Shown here piece after piece: positions 15,686 through 24,859 of a stretch of 64,000 nt of DNA. The position numbers were made by a program, and so were the translations under genes. The notes under the pieces were generated by a model that saw only the letters and a program-made list of their open reading frames with translations, was not told the origin of the DNA and did no database searches. Where the stretch lies: contig JALHQU010000017.1 of the NCBI GenBank assembly GCA_022841795.1, positions 1-64,000 of the forward strand, in the 5' to 3' direction. Each line of letters opens with the position of its first letter. Position 1 is the stretch's first letter. The stretch is from Fimbriiglobus sp. (GTDB lineage Bacteria; Planctomycetota; Planctomycetia; Gemmatales; Gemmataceae).

Positions 15686-17092
15686 GTGAGCCGTCCGTCC
15701 ATGCTGAAGCACCTCCGCGAATCCGGCTGGAAGTCGAAGTCCGTGAAGGCCGAACTCCGCGACAACTTCCTCGCCGCCCTGAAGCGGGGCGATGAACTGT
15801 TCCCCGGCATCGTCGGGTACGAGAACACCGTCATCCCCGAGGTGACGCTGGCCATCCTCGCCGGGCACGACATGCTGTTCCTCGGCGAGAAGGGGCAGGC
15901 CAAATCCCGGCTGATGCGGAGTTTGGTGCGGTTCCTGGACGAGGCCGTCCCGTACCTGGACATCCCCGGCAGCCCGGTGCACGAAGACCCGTTCAACCCG
16001 ATCACGAAGGCGGGGAAGGATCTGCTGGCGAACACCCCGGAAGACCGGGTGCCGATCGCGTGGTGGCCGCGGGAGCAGCGGTACGCCGAGCGGCTGGCGC
16101 CGGGCACCAAGTTCGCCGACGTGATCGGCGAGATCGACCCGGCCAAGTTGGCCGTCGGCACCAGCATGAGCGCCGAGGATGCGCTGCACTTCGGCCTCAT
16201 CCCGCGGATGCACCGCGCCATCTTCGCCATGAACGAGATCCCCGAACTGGACGAACTCATCCAGGTCGGGCTGTTCAACATCCTGGAAGAGCGGGACGTG
16301 CAGATCCGCGGGTACCCGATCCAGTTCGACCTGGACGTGCTGGTGTTGTTCTCGGCGAACCCGGCGACGTACAACCGCAGCGGCAAGGTGATCCCGCAGT
16401 TGAAGGACCGCATCGGCTCGCTGATTCAAACGCACTACCCGCTGGACCGCGACAACGGCATCGCCATCACCGAACAGGAGTCCGACCTCGACCTGGGCGG
16501 CGAGTTCCCGGTGCAGGTGCCGCTGTTCATGAAGCAACTGATCGAGCAGATCACGGTGAGCGCCCGCAAGTCGAAGTACGTGGATCACGCCAGCGGGGTG
16601 AGCGCCCGGTTCAGCCTGGCGAACTACCGCACCATGATCGCCAGCGCCCGGCACCGCGGCATCGTCCACAACGAGAAGCCGGCCGTGCCGCGGATCAGCG
16701 ACCTCGGCCACCTGCCGTCGTCGTCGCTCGGCAAGTTGGAACTCGACCTGATGGGGTCGAACCAGATGAGCGAGAAGCAGGTGCTGGAGGCGATCGTGGC
16801 GGACGCCATTCACACCGTGTTCGAGGAGTACGTGGAGGAGCACGGGTTGGCCGAGATCGCCGAGGTGTTTAGCAAGGGGGTGAAGATCGAGGTGGGCGAC
16901 CTGCTGCCGAGCGCGAAGTACGCCGAGCGGCTGAAGCGGGCGCCGAAGGCGTGGGACAAGGCGTTCGAGGTGAACGTGGCGGAGAACGACGCGGTGCGGG
17001 CCAGCTGCGTCGAGTTCGTGCTGGCCGGGCTGTACGCCACCGACCGCATCAGCCGCACGGCCAAGCACGGGAAGATCACCTACGAGACGTGA
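15686..17092 (+). CDS. magnesium-chelatase-like AAA ATPase homologue
   Basis: A 468-residue protein related to the BchI/ChlI group of AAA proteins. The P-loop position reads [16 protein letters not shown], with Ala where the family has Gly, and the Walker B region reads [14 protein letters not shown], with Asn where Asp is usual. [21 protein letters not shown] and [22 protein letters not shown] (sensor 1 and arginine finger region) are well kept. GTG 15686 has ggag upstream; ATG 15701 is the alternative. Bacterial relatives usually sit next to a VWA-domain gene and act as chaperone-like pairs; no VWA gene follows here. ATP hydrolysis cannot be assumed with both motifs altered. Confidence 0.75.
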   Translation: MSRPSMLKHLRESGWKSKSVKAELRDNFLAALKRGDELFPGIVGYENTVIPEVTLAILAGHDMLFLGEKGQAKSRLMRSLVRFLDEAVPYLDIPGSPVHEDPFNPITKAGKDLLANTPEDRVPIAWWPREQRYAERLAPGTKFADVIGEIDPAKLAVGTSMSAEDALHFGLIPRMHRAIFAMNEIPELDELIQVGLFNILEERDVQIRGYPIQFDLDVLVLFSANPATYNRSGKVIPQLKDRIGSLIQTHYPLDRDNGIAITEQESDLDLGGEFPVQVPLFMKQLIEQITVSARKSKYVDHASGVSARFSLANYRTMIASARHRGIVHNEKPAVPRISDLGHLPSSSLGKLELDLMGSNQMSEKQVLEAIVADAIHTVFEEYVEEHGLAEIAEVFSKGVKIEVGDLLPSAKYAERLKRAPKAWDKAFEVNVAENDAVRASCVEFVLAGLYATDRISRTAKHGKITYET

Positions 17093-17220
17093 CGGCGGTT
17101 CGACCCGCCTCCGGGTGTCCTCCGCCAGCAACCCCATTACACGTGGTGGCAGCTCTCCAGGCCGTCTGAAACGGATGAGCAGAGCTTGCATCCATTCGCG
17201 CTAGCGGTATTGTAGTGGAT

Positions 17221-17985
17221 ATGGTTTCACCAGCGCTGACGGTGACGATCGACAACGGCGACCGCACGCTACGGCCGTCCGGGGTACGAATCCGTGACCT
17301 GTTGCGGGTGGGAGAACTGATCGAGGCGGCCGTCGTCGAAGCAACCGGCCGCGAACTCGACGAAGAAGGGGTGCCACTGGTGACGCTGGCCGGGGTGAGG
17401 GAAGGGAGTCTGAAACTCGTACTCGCTGTTGCCGCAGTGGCCGCTACGACCGCCGCTACGACATTGGCGGCGGTCGGTGCTGCGGACTATTCTCAAATTC
17501 CTCCGAACGCGCAAGATCAGTTGGCCGATCTGTCCAGGTACCTCGTCACCCGTGATTGGTCGGCCCGGTTGAGCGGGTTGACCCGTAAGCCGGTGGTCAT
17601 CGATGCCGCACACCCGGTACCCGCGGCGAAACGGGTTCGGCTGACGGAGCGACGCACGGTGTACGGCGAGTGCATCCTCTCCGGGGGGGTGCAGCCGAAA
17701 GCCCGGCTGCGGCTGACGTCGAACCGCAGGTTGCTCTGGATCACCGGGTCGGAGCAACTGGTGCAACAACTCGGCACCAGGCTCTACGATGTGGTGGGCG
17801 TTTCCGGAACGGCGATCGTTGATGCCCGAACGCACGAGGTTCTCTCGTTCCAGGCCGACACGGTCACGCCTTACTCGGGACGGAAGGCGGACCCGGCCGC
17901 GGCCCTCGACGTGTTGGCGAAGATCGCGCGCCGGGTGGAGTCCACATCCCCGATCGACCGAACGGAATCGGAGGGCGATCTTTGA
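17221..17985 (+). CDS. hypothetical protein coupled to a PIN nuclease gene
   Basis: A 254-residue protein of no recognised family. The N-terminal third has the shape of a short regulatory domain (LRPSGVRIRDLLRVGELIEAAVVEA). A hydrophobic Ala/Thr-rich stretch at about residues 67-95 (LVLAVAAVAATTAATTLAA) could cross the membrane. The C-terminal half is beta-rich (LTERRTVYGECILSGGVQPK). A GTG six bases earlier is possible. It overlaps the PIN gene by four bases, so it may be the partner of that nuclease, although it is far larger than usual antitoxins. Confidence 0.6.
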   Translation: MVSPALTVTIDNGDRTLRPSGVRIRDLLRVGELIEAAVVEATGRELDEEGVPLVTLAGVREGSLKLVLAVAAVAATTAATTLAAVGAADYSQIPPNAQDQLADLSRYLVTRDWSARLSGLTRKPVVIDAAHPVPAAKRVRLTERRTVYGECILSGGVQPKARLRLTSNRRLLWITGSEQLVQQLGTRLYDVVGVSGTAIVDARTHEVLSFQADTVTPYSGRKADPAAALDVLAKIARRVESTSPIDRTESEGDL

Positions 17986-18458
17986 TCCTGTTGGACTGCA
18001 ACTCGCTGGTATACGCCACGGAGCGGCAAAGCGATCCGAAGATCGCCGAACTGGGTGTCCGACTACGGCACTACTTGGCTCAACTCTCCGAGCGGGAAAC
18101 TCCAGTCGCCGTACCGTCTTTGGTGCTGTACGAGTACCTGTGCGGCTATCCGGTCGAAGATCACCCGCAGATGGTTTCCGCGCTGGAGACGAACTACATC
18201 ATCTTTGATGTGGGTGTCGCCGCTGCGAGCAAGGCCGCAGAGTTGTTCCGAAACCGACCTGCGGACACGGGGCCGAAACAGCGGGCCAAGTTAGACACCT
18301 TGATTGCCGCGACAGCAGTCGTCGAGGGTGTATCCGAGATCGTGTCGGAAGACCGTGACTACACCGCACTCACGCTCGGGCAGATCGCAACCAAGAAACC
18401 GAGCCAACTTCCCAAGCCGCCCCGCGACCTGTTCGAAGACACCCCTGACGAGCAGTGA
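17982..18458 (+). CDS. PIN-domain ribonuclease, VapC-like
   Basis: A 158-residue protein starting with TTG in the stop codon of the preceding gene. All four acidic positions of a PIN nuclease are visible: Asp5 (MILLDCNSLVYA), Glu51 (LVLYEYLCGY), Asp105 (KLDTLIAATAV) and Asp124/126 (VSEDRDYTAL). VapC-type PIN proteins cut tRNA or rRNA and are held in check by a small antitoxin. Here the upstream coupled gene encodes a 254-residue unknown protein instead. The C-terminal tail (ATKKPSQLPKPPRDLFED) extends beyond the fold. Confidence 0.8.
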   Translation: MILLDCNSLVYATERQSDPKIAELGVRLRHYLAQLSERETPVAVPSLVLYEYLCGYPVEDHPQMVSALETNYIIFDVGVAAASKAAELFRNRPADTGPKQRAKLDTLIAATAVVEGVSEIVSEDRDYTALTLGQIATKKPSQLPKPPRDLFEDTPDEQ

Positions 18459-18502
18459 TCCCCGCCCGTGGCGTCGCGACCACGGGCGGGGCGACTCGTC
18501 CG

Positions 18503-19819
18503 CTACTCCTCCACCTTGAAGTCGAACCTGTTCACCTCGCCGGCCTTCACCTGCACGCTGAACGGGGTGGTCCGCAGCTTGCGGTACTTCTCCGGCACCG
18601 GGTTCTCGGCGACGGCGGCCTTGACGTCGATCACCAGCGAGGCGGCCGGCTCGAACGTCACGAAATACTTGCCCGGCTTCAGCCCGGCCCCCCGCCGCGG
18701 CCCGTACACGGCGAACGCGCCGTCGGCGGTGACCCGCGAGTTGCCGGTGGTCGGGGCCTCGTCCGGGTCGTCGTTCAGTTGGGTGAACACCACCTGCCAG
18801 CCGTCCGCCGGCTTGCCCTTGACCGTGACCGTGCCGATCACGCTCGGCAGGGTGTCGCGGCCCGGCTCGCCGCCGGCCTCGTCGCTCGGGAACGGCTTCA
18901 GGTCGTCCTTCAGCACCCCGCCGAGCAGCACGTTCGCCAGCGTCGGCCCGTCCTTGTTCACCGTCACCCAGCCGATCTGGTCGAACTCGCCGTACTCCAC
19001 CCCCCGCAGGCTGCTGCCCCCGCCGGTGGTGGCCAACTGGTAATAGTTCATGCCGTTGCGGACGTACTTCACATACCTGTGGACGTGCCCGCAGAACACC
19101 GTGTACTTGCGGCCCTTGAGCGACTCCTCCAGCTCCAGCCAGCCGGTCTCGGTCAGGTCGCGCTGCGCCCACACCGGGTGGTGGACGAACAGGAAGGTGT
19201 GGTGGGCGGCCGGGTACTTGTTCAGCGCCGCCGCCACCGCCGCCCGCTGCCGCTTGCCCACCCGCAGCCCGCGGGTCTGCTTGGGCGGGTCGTTCGGGTC
19301 GTCCGCCTCATAGTCCATGTCGTTCAGCACCACGAACAGGCAGTTCTTGTACCCGAAGTGGTAGTACTTCTTGCCCAGCCGCTCGACCCACACGTCCTGC
19401 TTCACCAGGCTCTGGGCGTCGTGGTTGCCGGGGCAGTAGAAGAACGGCATCTTGAACTGTTTGGCGTACCCGTCGAACTCGTCCCACTGCTTGCGGTTCA
19501 CGTCCGCGTTGGCCGACCCCTCGATCAGGTCGCCGACGCTCATCACGAACTCCGGCTGCATCAGGTTCACCTGCTGCACCGCCCGGCTGAAGATGCCCTT
19601 GCGGTGCCCGCCGGTGCGGTCGGCCACCACCGCGAACTGGAACTGGTCCGGCGCCCAGTTCGGGGTCAGCCCGGTCCACGGGTTCACCTTCGCGTCCGCC
19701 TCCACCTCGAACGCGCCGACGCCGGTCGTCTCACCCGGCTTGCCCGACCGGGCGGCCGACAGCACCGCCACCGACCCGATCAGCCCGACCGCCGCCAGCA
19801 TCAACAGGATGCGTTTCAT
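18503..19819 (-). CDS. calcineurin-like metallophosphoesterase, exported
   Basis: A 438-residue protein with an N-terminal signal or anchor (KRILLMLAAVGLIGSVAVL). Metallophosphoesterase motifs are in order: VVADRTGG (with Asp but without the following His), VMSVGDLIEG, FFYCPGNHDAQ, FLFVHHPVW and VFCGHVHRYVKYV. These bind the two-metal centre that hydrolyses phosphoesters. The C-terminal region (about 290-438) adds a beta domain including FAVYGPRRGAGLKPGKYFVTF. ATG 19819 follows ggagg and starts the signal; longer in-frame starts read through a palindrome. Substrate unknown. Confidence 0.85.
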   Translation of the reverse strand: MKRILLMLAAVGLIGSVAVLSAARSGKPGETTGVGAFEVEADAKVNPWTGLTPNWAPDQFQFAVVADRTGGHRKGIFSRAVQQVNLMQPEFVMSVGDLIEGSANADVNRKQWDEFDGYAKQFKMPFFYCPGNHDAQSLVKQDVWVERLGKKYYHFGYKNCLFVVLNDMDYEADDPNDPPKQTRGLRVGKRQRAAVAAALNKYPAAHHTFLFVHHPVWAQRDLTETGWLELEESLKGRKYTVFCGHVHRYVKYVRNGMNYYQLATTGGGSSLRGVEYGEFDQIGWVTVNKDGPTLANVLLGGVLKDDLKPFPSDEAGGEPGRDTLPSVIGTVTVKGKPADGWQVVFTQLNDDPDEAPTTGNSRVTADGAFAVYGPRRGAGLKPGKYFVTFEPAASLVIDVKAAVAENPVPEKYRKLRTTPFSVQVKAGEVNRFDFKVEE

Positions 19820-19907
19820 CGCCGCCTCCGCACGGGTTCCGGACGGCGTACTCCACCACACCCCGTGTGAAGGGTCAAGGCATGGGTTCTTCACATTCCC
19901 TGGATTT

Positions 19908-19963
19908 CGTGGCACCGGCGGCCCGCCGGTGGGTGTGAACACCGGCGGGCCGCCGGTGCCACG
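19908..19963. repeat. intergenic palindrome, 24-bp perfect arms (cgtggcaccggcgg family)
   Basis: Arms 19908-19931 and 19940-19963 are exact complements around the loop ggtgtgaa. It lies between the start of the phosphoesterase gene and the end of the ankyrin gene. Single-arm copies occur at 24751-24774 (one mismatch) and, in the other orientation and shorter, at 63539-63556. Confidence 0.92.
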
Positions 19964-19975
19964 GAAGACAAGCAC

Positions 19976-21277
19976 TCAGCCGTCGCTCTGCTCGTAGTGG
20001 TCGCACAGGTTCGCCAGCAGGTCGGCGAGGGACTTGGCCGGCCGCGGGCGGTCGCCGCTGTCGTGCCGCATGTGGATGACCTGCCCGGCGGTGCCGCCCT
20101 TCGCCGGGGTGGTGTCCACGCACAGGGAGTCGCCGCCGCCGTCGGTGGCGAACGGAATCCAGCCCGGGTTCCACCACCCGGCCCGCACCCCTTTGCCGGG
20201 GGTGGTCTTGCTGCCGGTGAACTCGCCGCCGTCGTTCAACCCCCTCCACATCCGCCACTCGCTCTCGATCTCGGCGGTCGACATGAGCACGAATTCGCCG
20301 CTCATATCGCCGACGAAGTCTTCGGGGAACAGGCCGTCGCCGTCCTCCTTCTGCCCGTCGTGCCGGAGCAAGCTCGCCCGCAGGTCGCTCGGTAACGTCA
20401 CCCCGAGTTTCTGTTCCAACTTCGTCAGCTTCGCTTCGGTGGTGCCCTTCTTCAGCGACTTCCTCACCTCCGGGGCCGCGGCCTTCAACGCCTTCTCCAG
20501 CCGGTTCCACACGTCGTCGATGGTTCCGGCCGGCTTCGGCTTCGCCGCCGGCTTCTTCCCGGCCTCCGCCGCTTCGAGCAGCGGGAGGACCTTCCGCCGC
20601 TTGTTCGCCTTCGCCACGTCCAGGGCGGTTTGACCGGCGTAGCTGCGGTTGTCGGCGGGGGCGCGGAAGTGCGGGACGGCCCCGAGCTTCAACAGGGTCT
20701 CCACCATCTCCGGGCGGTTCTCGTCCGCCGCCAGGTGGAGCGCGGGCACCCCCCAGCGGCCGATGGCGTTCACGTCCGCGCCGGCGTCGACGAGCATCTT
20801 CACCACCGCCGGGCTGCCCTTGCGGGCGGCCCAGATCAGGCCCTCGGGGTTCGGCTTCGCACCGGCGGCCAGTAACTCGGCCACCACCTTCTCGAACGCC
20901 GGCGCCTTGCCCCCGCCGCACGCGCTCACCAGGGCGGTGCTCTGGTTGTCGTTCGCCGCGTTCGCGTCCGCCCCAGCTTTCAACAGCAGCTTCACCAGGT
21001 CGAGCGCCCCCCGCCGGGCGGCGTGCATGAGCGGCGTCTTCGGGTCGTGCGGGGAGTGGTCCCAGGCGTTCACGTCCGCCCCGGCGTCGATCAGCACCGC
21101 CACCACCGCCGGCTTCGCGGACCGATCGGCGGCGTAGTGCAGCGGGGCGAGGGTGCCGGAGTCGAAGCCGTGCGTGTTGACCGGCAGGCCGGCGGCAAGA
21201 GCTTTCCGCAGCAGATCGGGCTTGCCGTTCAGCACGGCGGCCACGAAATCGCTTTCGACCGGGGTGTAGGCGGGCAT
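19976..21277 (-). CDS. ankyrin-repeat protein with SMI1/KNR4-like domain
   Basis: A 433-residue protein. Residues 1-245 contain about six ankyrin repeats, recognisable by APLHYAAD, VAVLIDAGADVNA, TPLMHAARRGALDLVKLLL, VKMLVDAGADVNA and PALHLAADENRPEMVETLL. A Lys/Ala/Pro linker (AAEAGKKPAAKPKPAG) leads to a SMI1/KNR4-type domain from about 255 (LEQKLGVTLPSDLRASLLRH, WIPFATDGGGDSLCVD). SMI1-type domains are common in bacterial immunity proteins and ankyrin repeats bind proteins, so an immunity-like or scaffold role is possible, but no toxin gene is nearby. No signal peptide; cytoplasmic. Confidence 0.88.
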   Translation of the reverse strand: MPAYTPVESDFVAAVLNGKPDLLRKALAAGLPVNTHGFDSGTLAPLHYAADRSAKPAVVAVLIDAGADVNAWDHSPHDPKTPLMHAARRGALDLVKLLLKAGADANAANDNQSTALVSACGGGKAPAFEKVVAELLAAGAKPNPEGLIWAARKGSPAVVKMLVDAGADVNAIGRWGVPALHLAADENRPEMVETLLKLGAVPHFRAPADNRSYAGQTALDVAKANKRRKVLPLLEAAEAGKKPAAKPKPAGTIDDVWNRLEKALKAAAPEVRKSLKKGTTEAKLTKLEQKLGVTLPSDLRASLLRHDGQKEDGDGLFPEDFVGDMSGEFVLMSTAEIESEWRMWRGLNDGGEFTGSKTTPGKGVRAGWWNPGWIPFATDGGGDSLCVDTTPAKGGTAGQVIHMRHDSGDRPRPAKSLADLLANLCDHYEQSDG

Positions 21278-21296
21278 GGGCGGGAACTTCGGCAAA

Positions 21297-21320
21297 GCCG
21301 ACGGACGGCTGTCCGTCGGC
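21297..21320. repeat. diverged REP-like palindrome (gccgacgg family)
   Basis: gccgacggac at 21297-21306 pairs with gtccgtcggc at 21311-21320 around ggct. The outer half-site is that of the palindromes flanking the tyrosine transposase at 11.6 and 12.2 kb; the centre differs. It occupies the 50-base gap between ychF and the ankyrin gene. Confidence 0.88.
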
Positions 21321-21327
21321 GTTCGGG

Positions 21328-22422
21328 TCACTTGTTCACCAGGAAGTGGCAGATGTCGCCGTCCTGCATGACGTACTCCTTGCCCTCCGTCCGCATCTTG
21401 CCGGCCGCCTTGATCTCCTTCTCGCTCTTGTACTGCTCCAGGTCGGCCAGGCCGTACACCTCCGCCCGGATGAACCCCTTCTCGAAGTCGGTGTGGATCA
21501 CCCCGGCGGCCTGTGGCGCCTTCGCCCCCACCGGCACCGTCCACGCCCGCACCTCCTTCTCGCCGGCGGTGAAGTAGCTCTGCAACCCGAGGGTGCGGTA
21601 CGCCTCGCGGGCCACCGCCGCCAACCCCGGCTCCTTCAGCCCGAGGGATTCGAGCATCTCCGCCCGCTCGGCCTCGGTCAGGTCCACCAGTTCCGATTCG
21701 ATCTTGGCACACACCGGCACCACCCCCGCCCCGATCTGGGCGGCGTAGTCCCGCACGGCTTGCACCATCGGCCCTTTCGCTTCCAGGTCGTCCTCGCCCA
21801 CGTTGGCGACGTACAGGATCGGCTTGGCGGTCATCAGCCCGAAGCTCTTGATCGCCTTCGCCTCGTCGTCGGATAGCTTCAGTTTCCGCAGCGGCTGGTC
21901 CTTCGCCAGGTGGTCGGAACACTTGGCGATGGCCGTCACCCGCAGGGCCGCCTCCTTATCGGCGCCCAGCTTGGCCGCCCGCTCGGCCTTCCGCGCCGCC
22001 TTGTCCAGCGTCTGGATGTCGGCCAGCATCAGCTCGATCTCGATCACCTCGATGTCCTGCCGCGGGTCCACCTTGCCGGCCACGTGGATGACGTTCGGGT
22101 CGTCGAAGCACCGCACCACCTGCAGGATGGCGTCCACGTTACGGATGTCGTCTAGAAAGTCGTTCCCCTGGCCCTCGCCCTTGCTCGCCCCTTTGATGAG
22201 GCCGGCGATGTCCACCAGCTTCATCACCGCCGGGATCACCTTCTTCGGCGGGATGTACTTGGTGATGCGGGCGAGGCGGTCGTCCGGGATGGTGACCATG
22301 CCCTCGTTCGCGTTGATGGTGCAGAACGGGTAGTTGGCGGCGGCCGCCGCCTTGCTCAGGGTGAGCGCGTTGAACAGGGTGCTCTTGCCGACGTTCGGCA
22401 GGCCGACGATGCCAGCGTCCAT
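21328..22422 (-). CDS. ychF: ribosome-binding ATPase YchF
   Basis: A 364-residue protein, the standard length for YchF/OLA1. It begins MDAGIVGLPNVGKSTLFNAL (P-loop) and has the YPFCTINANEG switch region, LVDIAGLIKGASKGEGQGN, the altered base-specificity motif KPILYVANVGEDD (NKxD replaced, giving ATP preference), and the C-terminal TGS domain with KAPQAAGVIHTDFEKGFIRAEV. YchF binds ribosomes and takes part in translation and stress responses. It begins a new minus-strand run after the rhomboid gene. Confidence 0.97.
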   Translation of the reverse strand: MDAGIVGLPNVGKSTLFNALTLSKAAAAANYPFCTINANEGMVTIPDDRLARITKYIPPKKVIPAVMKLVDIAGLIKGASKGEGQGNDFLDDIRNVDAILQVVRCFDDPNVIHVAGKVDPRQDIEVIEIELMLADIQTLDKAARKAERAAKLGADKEAALRVTAIAKCSDHLAKDQPLRKLKLSDDEAKAIKSFGLMTAKPILYVANVGEDDLEAKGPMVQAVRDYAAQIGAGVVPVCAKIESELVDLTEAERAEMLESLGLKEPGLAAVAREAYRTLGLQSYFTAGEKEVRAWTVPVGAKAPQAAGVIHTDFEKGFIRAEVYGLADLEQYKSEKEIKAAGKMRTEGKEYVMQDGDICHFLVNK

Positions 22423-22463
22423 GGTGCCGCGGTCTCTGACGGTGGGGGTGGAAACGGTTTATG

Positions 22464-23663
22464 TTACGGCTGACCGCGGCCGGCGTCCGCCGGAGGCGGG
22501 GTGATGGACTTGACCGCCTCCGCCTTCCGGTCGTGCTGCTCCCGCAGGTCCTTCCAGTCGTCCGACCGCAGCATGGCGACGGCCAGCAGGGCGGCGAACG
22601 CCACGCACACCAGCCCCAGCCCGGCCGCCGCCGCCGCCGTCTCCCGCCGGTCCCCGCGGATGCGGGCCAGGCACAGGGCCACCAGCACCCCGCCGAGCGC
22701 CCCGCCGACGTGCGCCGCCAGGCTCACCCCGGGGGCGAAGCTGACCAGCAGGTTCATCGCCGCCACCACCGTCAGCTTCCTCGCCCACTCCGGCCCGGTG
22801 TCCGGCGGCAGGTACCGCAGGTTCTTCAGCAGCCACGCCGTCACCGCCGTCAGCAGCCCCCACAGCCCGCCCGACGCCCCGCCCACCAGCACCACCTGGT
22901 CCGCCCCGGTCTGCGGCTGGATGGCCATGGCCGTCACGCTGCCGGCCAGCCCGGACAGCACGTAGATGACCGCGAACCGCCACCGCCCCCACACCCCCTC
23001 GGCCACCGTGCCCAGGAGCGCGAGCGTAATCATGTTCCCGAGCAGGTGGAACAGGCCGACGTGGACGAAGCAGCTGGTGAGCAGCCGCCACCACTCGCCG
23101 GCCAGCAGTTGCGGCCCGCCCACCGCCCCCAGCCGCAGCAGGATGGGGCTGATGACCGGGTGGTTCGTCCCCCGTAGGTAATCCGACACCGCCCGGAACC
23201 CGAGGAGGGCGATCACCCCGCCGTACAGGTACCAGCCGACGTTCACCACCAGCAGGAACGGGGTGACCACCGCCGGCCGCGGGTCGAGCAGCGACCGCCG
23301 TGCCCCCTCGCCGGCGGCGTACTCGCTGTGCGGGGCGAACAGCGGGTCGTCGGCCGGCTCGTCCACTCGTGGGTGCGGGGGTGGCGGCGGCGCAACGGGG
23401 ATGGGGTCCGGGTCGCCGGTCGCCCGCTCGCCGTCCGGGGTCAGTTTGAACCCCTGCCCGACCCCGTCCACCCAGTCGCCCACCTGCACCAGCCCGGCCT
23501 GCCGCAGCGCCCACAGCGGGTCGTCCAGCGCGTCCCGCGGCACCCCGGCGGAAGCGGCCCATTGGCCGGGGAACCACAGGTGCGGGGCGGATTCGGCCAC
23601 CCACCGCAGCACGTCGGCGGGGGTGGGCGAACCCGTCTGGCTGGAAGGGGCCATGTTCGGCAT
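22464..23663 (-). CDS. rhomboid-family intramembrane serine protease
   Basis: A 399-residue protein. An N-terminal cytoplasmic part of about 150 residues contains a predicted winged-helix-like region (PADVLRWVAESAPHLWFPGQWA, DDPLWALRQAGLVQVG as its core) and a proline-rich linker. The rhomboid core follows with at least six membrane segments: HVGLFHLLGNMITL, the catalytic serine in GGASGGLWGLL and the catalytic histidine in LAAHVGGALGGVL. Rhomboids cut membrane proteins within the bilayer. ATG 23663 starts the protein after a palindrome; longer starts would be read from the palindrome. Substrate unknown. Confidence 0.9.
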   Translation of the reverse strand: MPNMAPSSQTGSPTPADVLRWVAESAPHLWFPGQWAASAGVPRDALDDPLWALRQAGLVQVGDWVDGVGQGFKLTPDGERATGDPDPIPVAPPPPPHPRVDEPADDPLFAPHSEYAAGEGARRSLLDPRPAVVTPFLLVVNVGWYLYGGVIALLGFRAVSDYLRGTNHPVISPILLRLGAVGGPQLLAGEWWRLLTSCFVHVGLFHLLGNMITLALLGTVAEGVWGRWRFAVIYVLSGLAGSVTAMAIQPQTGADQVVLVGGASGGLWGLLTAVTAWLLKNLRYLPPDTGPEWARKLTVVAAMNLLVSFAPGVSLAAHVGGALGGVLVALCLARIRGDRRETAAAAAGLGLVCVAFAALLAVAMLRSDDWKDLREQHDRKAEAVKSITPPPADAGRGQP

Positions 23664-23706
23664 TATGATCGGAGAACCGATGAGAGGCGAATTTTTCCCC
23701 CGCCCG

Positions 23707-23771
23707 TTCGTTAGCCCGACGCGCCAGCGAGGGTCAGCACGCACCCCTCGCTGGCGCGTCGGGCTAACGAA
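23707..23771. repeat. intergenic palindrome, 27-bp perfect arms (ttagcccgacgcg family)
   Basis: Arms 23707-23733 and 23745-23771 are exact complements with an 11-base loop. It lies between the divergent rhomboid and psuG genes. The same family appears at 61297-61355, 63471-63534 and as a single arm at 51552-51578. Confidence 0.93.
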
Positions 23772-23791
23772 GACACCCTGGATGACTCGCC

Positions 23792-24775
23792 GTGACCCCC
23801 GATGTTCCGATTGCCCTGTCGGCTGAGGTGTCCGCCGCCGTCGCTGCCGGCCGGCCGGTGGTGGCGCTCGAATCCACCATCCTGGCCCACGGGCTGCCGC
23901 GGCCGGTCAACCGCGAGGTGGCCCGCGAATGCGAACAGGCGGTGCGGGACGAAGGCGCGACCCCGGCGACGGTGGGCGTGTGGCACGGCGTGCCCACCGT
24001 CGGGCTGAGCGAGGGACAGCTCGACGAGCTGGCGTCGGCTGACGGGGTGCTGAAAGCCAGCCGCCGGGATCTGGGCGTGGCCGTCGGGCTGAAGAAGCTG
24101 GCCGCCACCACGGTGAGTGCGACGATGGCGCTGGCCCACGCCGCCGGGGTGCGGGTGTTCGCCACCGGCGGGATCGGCGGGGCGCACCGCCCGCCGGCCC
24201 CGGCGTGGGACGTCTCGGCCGACCTGACCGAACTCGCCCGCACCCCGGTGCTGGTGGTGTCCGCCGGGGCGAAGAGCCTGCTCGACCTGCCGCGGACGCT
24301 GGAAATCCTGGAGACGTTCGGCGTGCCCGTCCTCGGCTACCGGACGGACGTGTTCCCGCAGTTCTACACCCGGGTGGCCGACTCCCTCCGGGAGTCGGTT
24401 CCGAACCCGCTCTCGGACAGAGCGGGCCACCCGTTGCCCGTCTCCGCCCGTGTGGACACCCCGGCCGAAGCCGCCGCCGCGTTCGCCGCCCATGTGTCGC
24501 TCGGCGGGGGCGGGGCGGTGCTGGCGAACCCGCTGCCGGACGCGGACGCGGTGCCGGCCGACGAGTTCGCCGCGGCGCTGACAGTCGCCGAAGCGGCCGC
24601 CGAGCGGGCCGGCGTGAGCGGGGCGAAACTGACGCCGTTCCTGTTGGCACGCCTGGCCGAGTTGACCGGCGGGAAGACGCTGCGGGCGAACCGCACGCTG
24701 GTGGTGAACAACGCCCGCCTAGCTGCTCGTGTGGCTGTGGCTTTATCTTCCGTGGCACCGGCGGCCTGCCGGTGA
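23792..24775 (+). CDS. psuG: pseudouridine-5'-phosphate glycosidase
   Basis: A 327-residue protein of the PsuG/IndA family, which splits pseudouridine 5'-phosphate into uracil and ribose 5-phosphate. Landmarks are VVALESTILAHGLPRP, FATGGIGGAHR, the lysine in VVSAGAKSLLDLPRTLE, and VPVLGYRTDVFPQFYT. It starts with GTG just after a palindrome. The usual partner, pseudouridine kinase psuK, is not adjacent. The last residues (SVAPAACR) and the TGA stop are encoded by a single-arm copy of the cgtggcaccggcgg repeat, so the original C terminus was probably altered by that sequence. Confidence 0.93.
   Translation: MTPDVPIALSAEVSAAVAAGRPVVALESTILAHGLPRPVNREVARECEQAVRDEGATPATVGVWHGVPTVGLSEGQLDELASADGVLKASRRDLGVAVGLKKLAATTVSATMALAHAAGVRVFATGGIGGAHRPPAPAWDVSADLTELARTPVLVVSAGAKSLLDLPRTLEILETFGVPVLGYRTDVFPQFYTRVADSLRESVPNPLSDRAGHPLPVSARVDTPAEAAAAFAAHVSLGGGGAVLANPLPDADAVPADEFAAALTVAEAAAERAGVSGAKLTPFLLARLAELTGGKTLRANRTLVVNNARLAARVAVALSSVAPAACR
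24751..24774. repeat. single arm of the cgtggcaccggcgg palindrome
   Basis: A 24-base match, with one mismatch, to the left arm of the palindrome at 19908. No complementary arm follows. It encodes the last codons of psuG and two bases of its stop. Confidence 0.85.
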
Positions 24776-24859
24776 TTCGGACTTGCCATTGCCCCCATTC
24801 TCCGGCCACGCTATCCCGTTGCCGACTCGCCCGTCTCCGGTTCGCATGGCAGGACGCCC

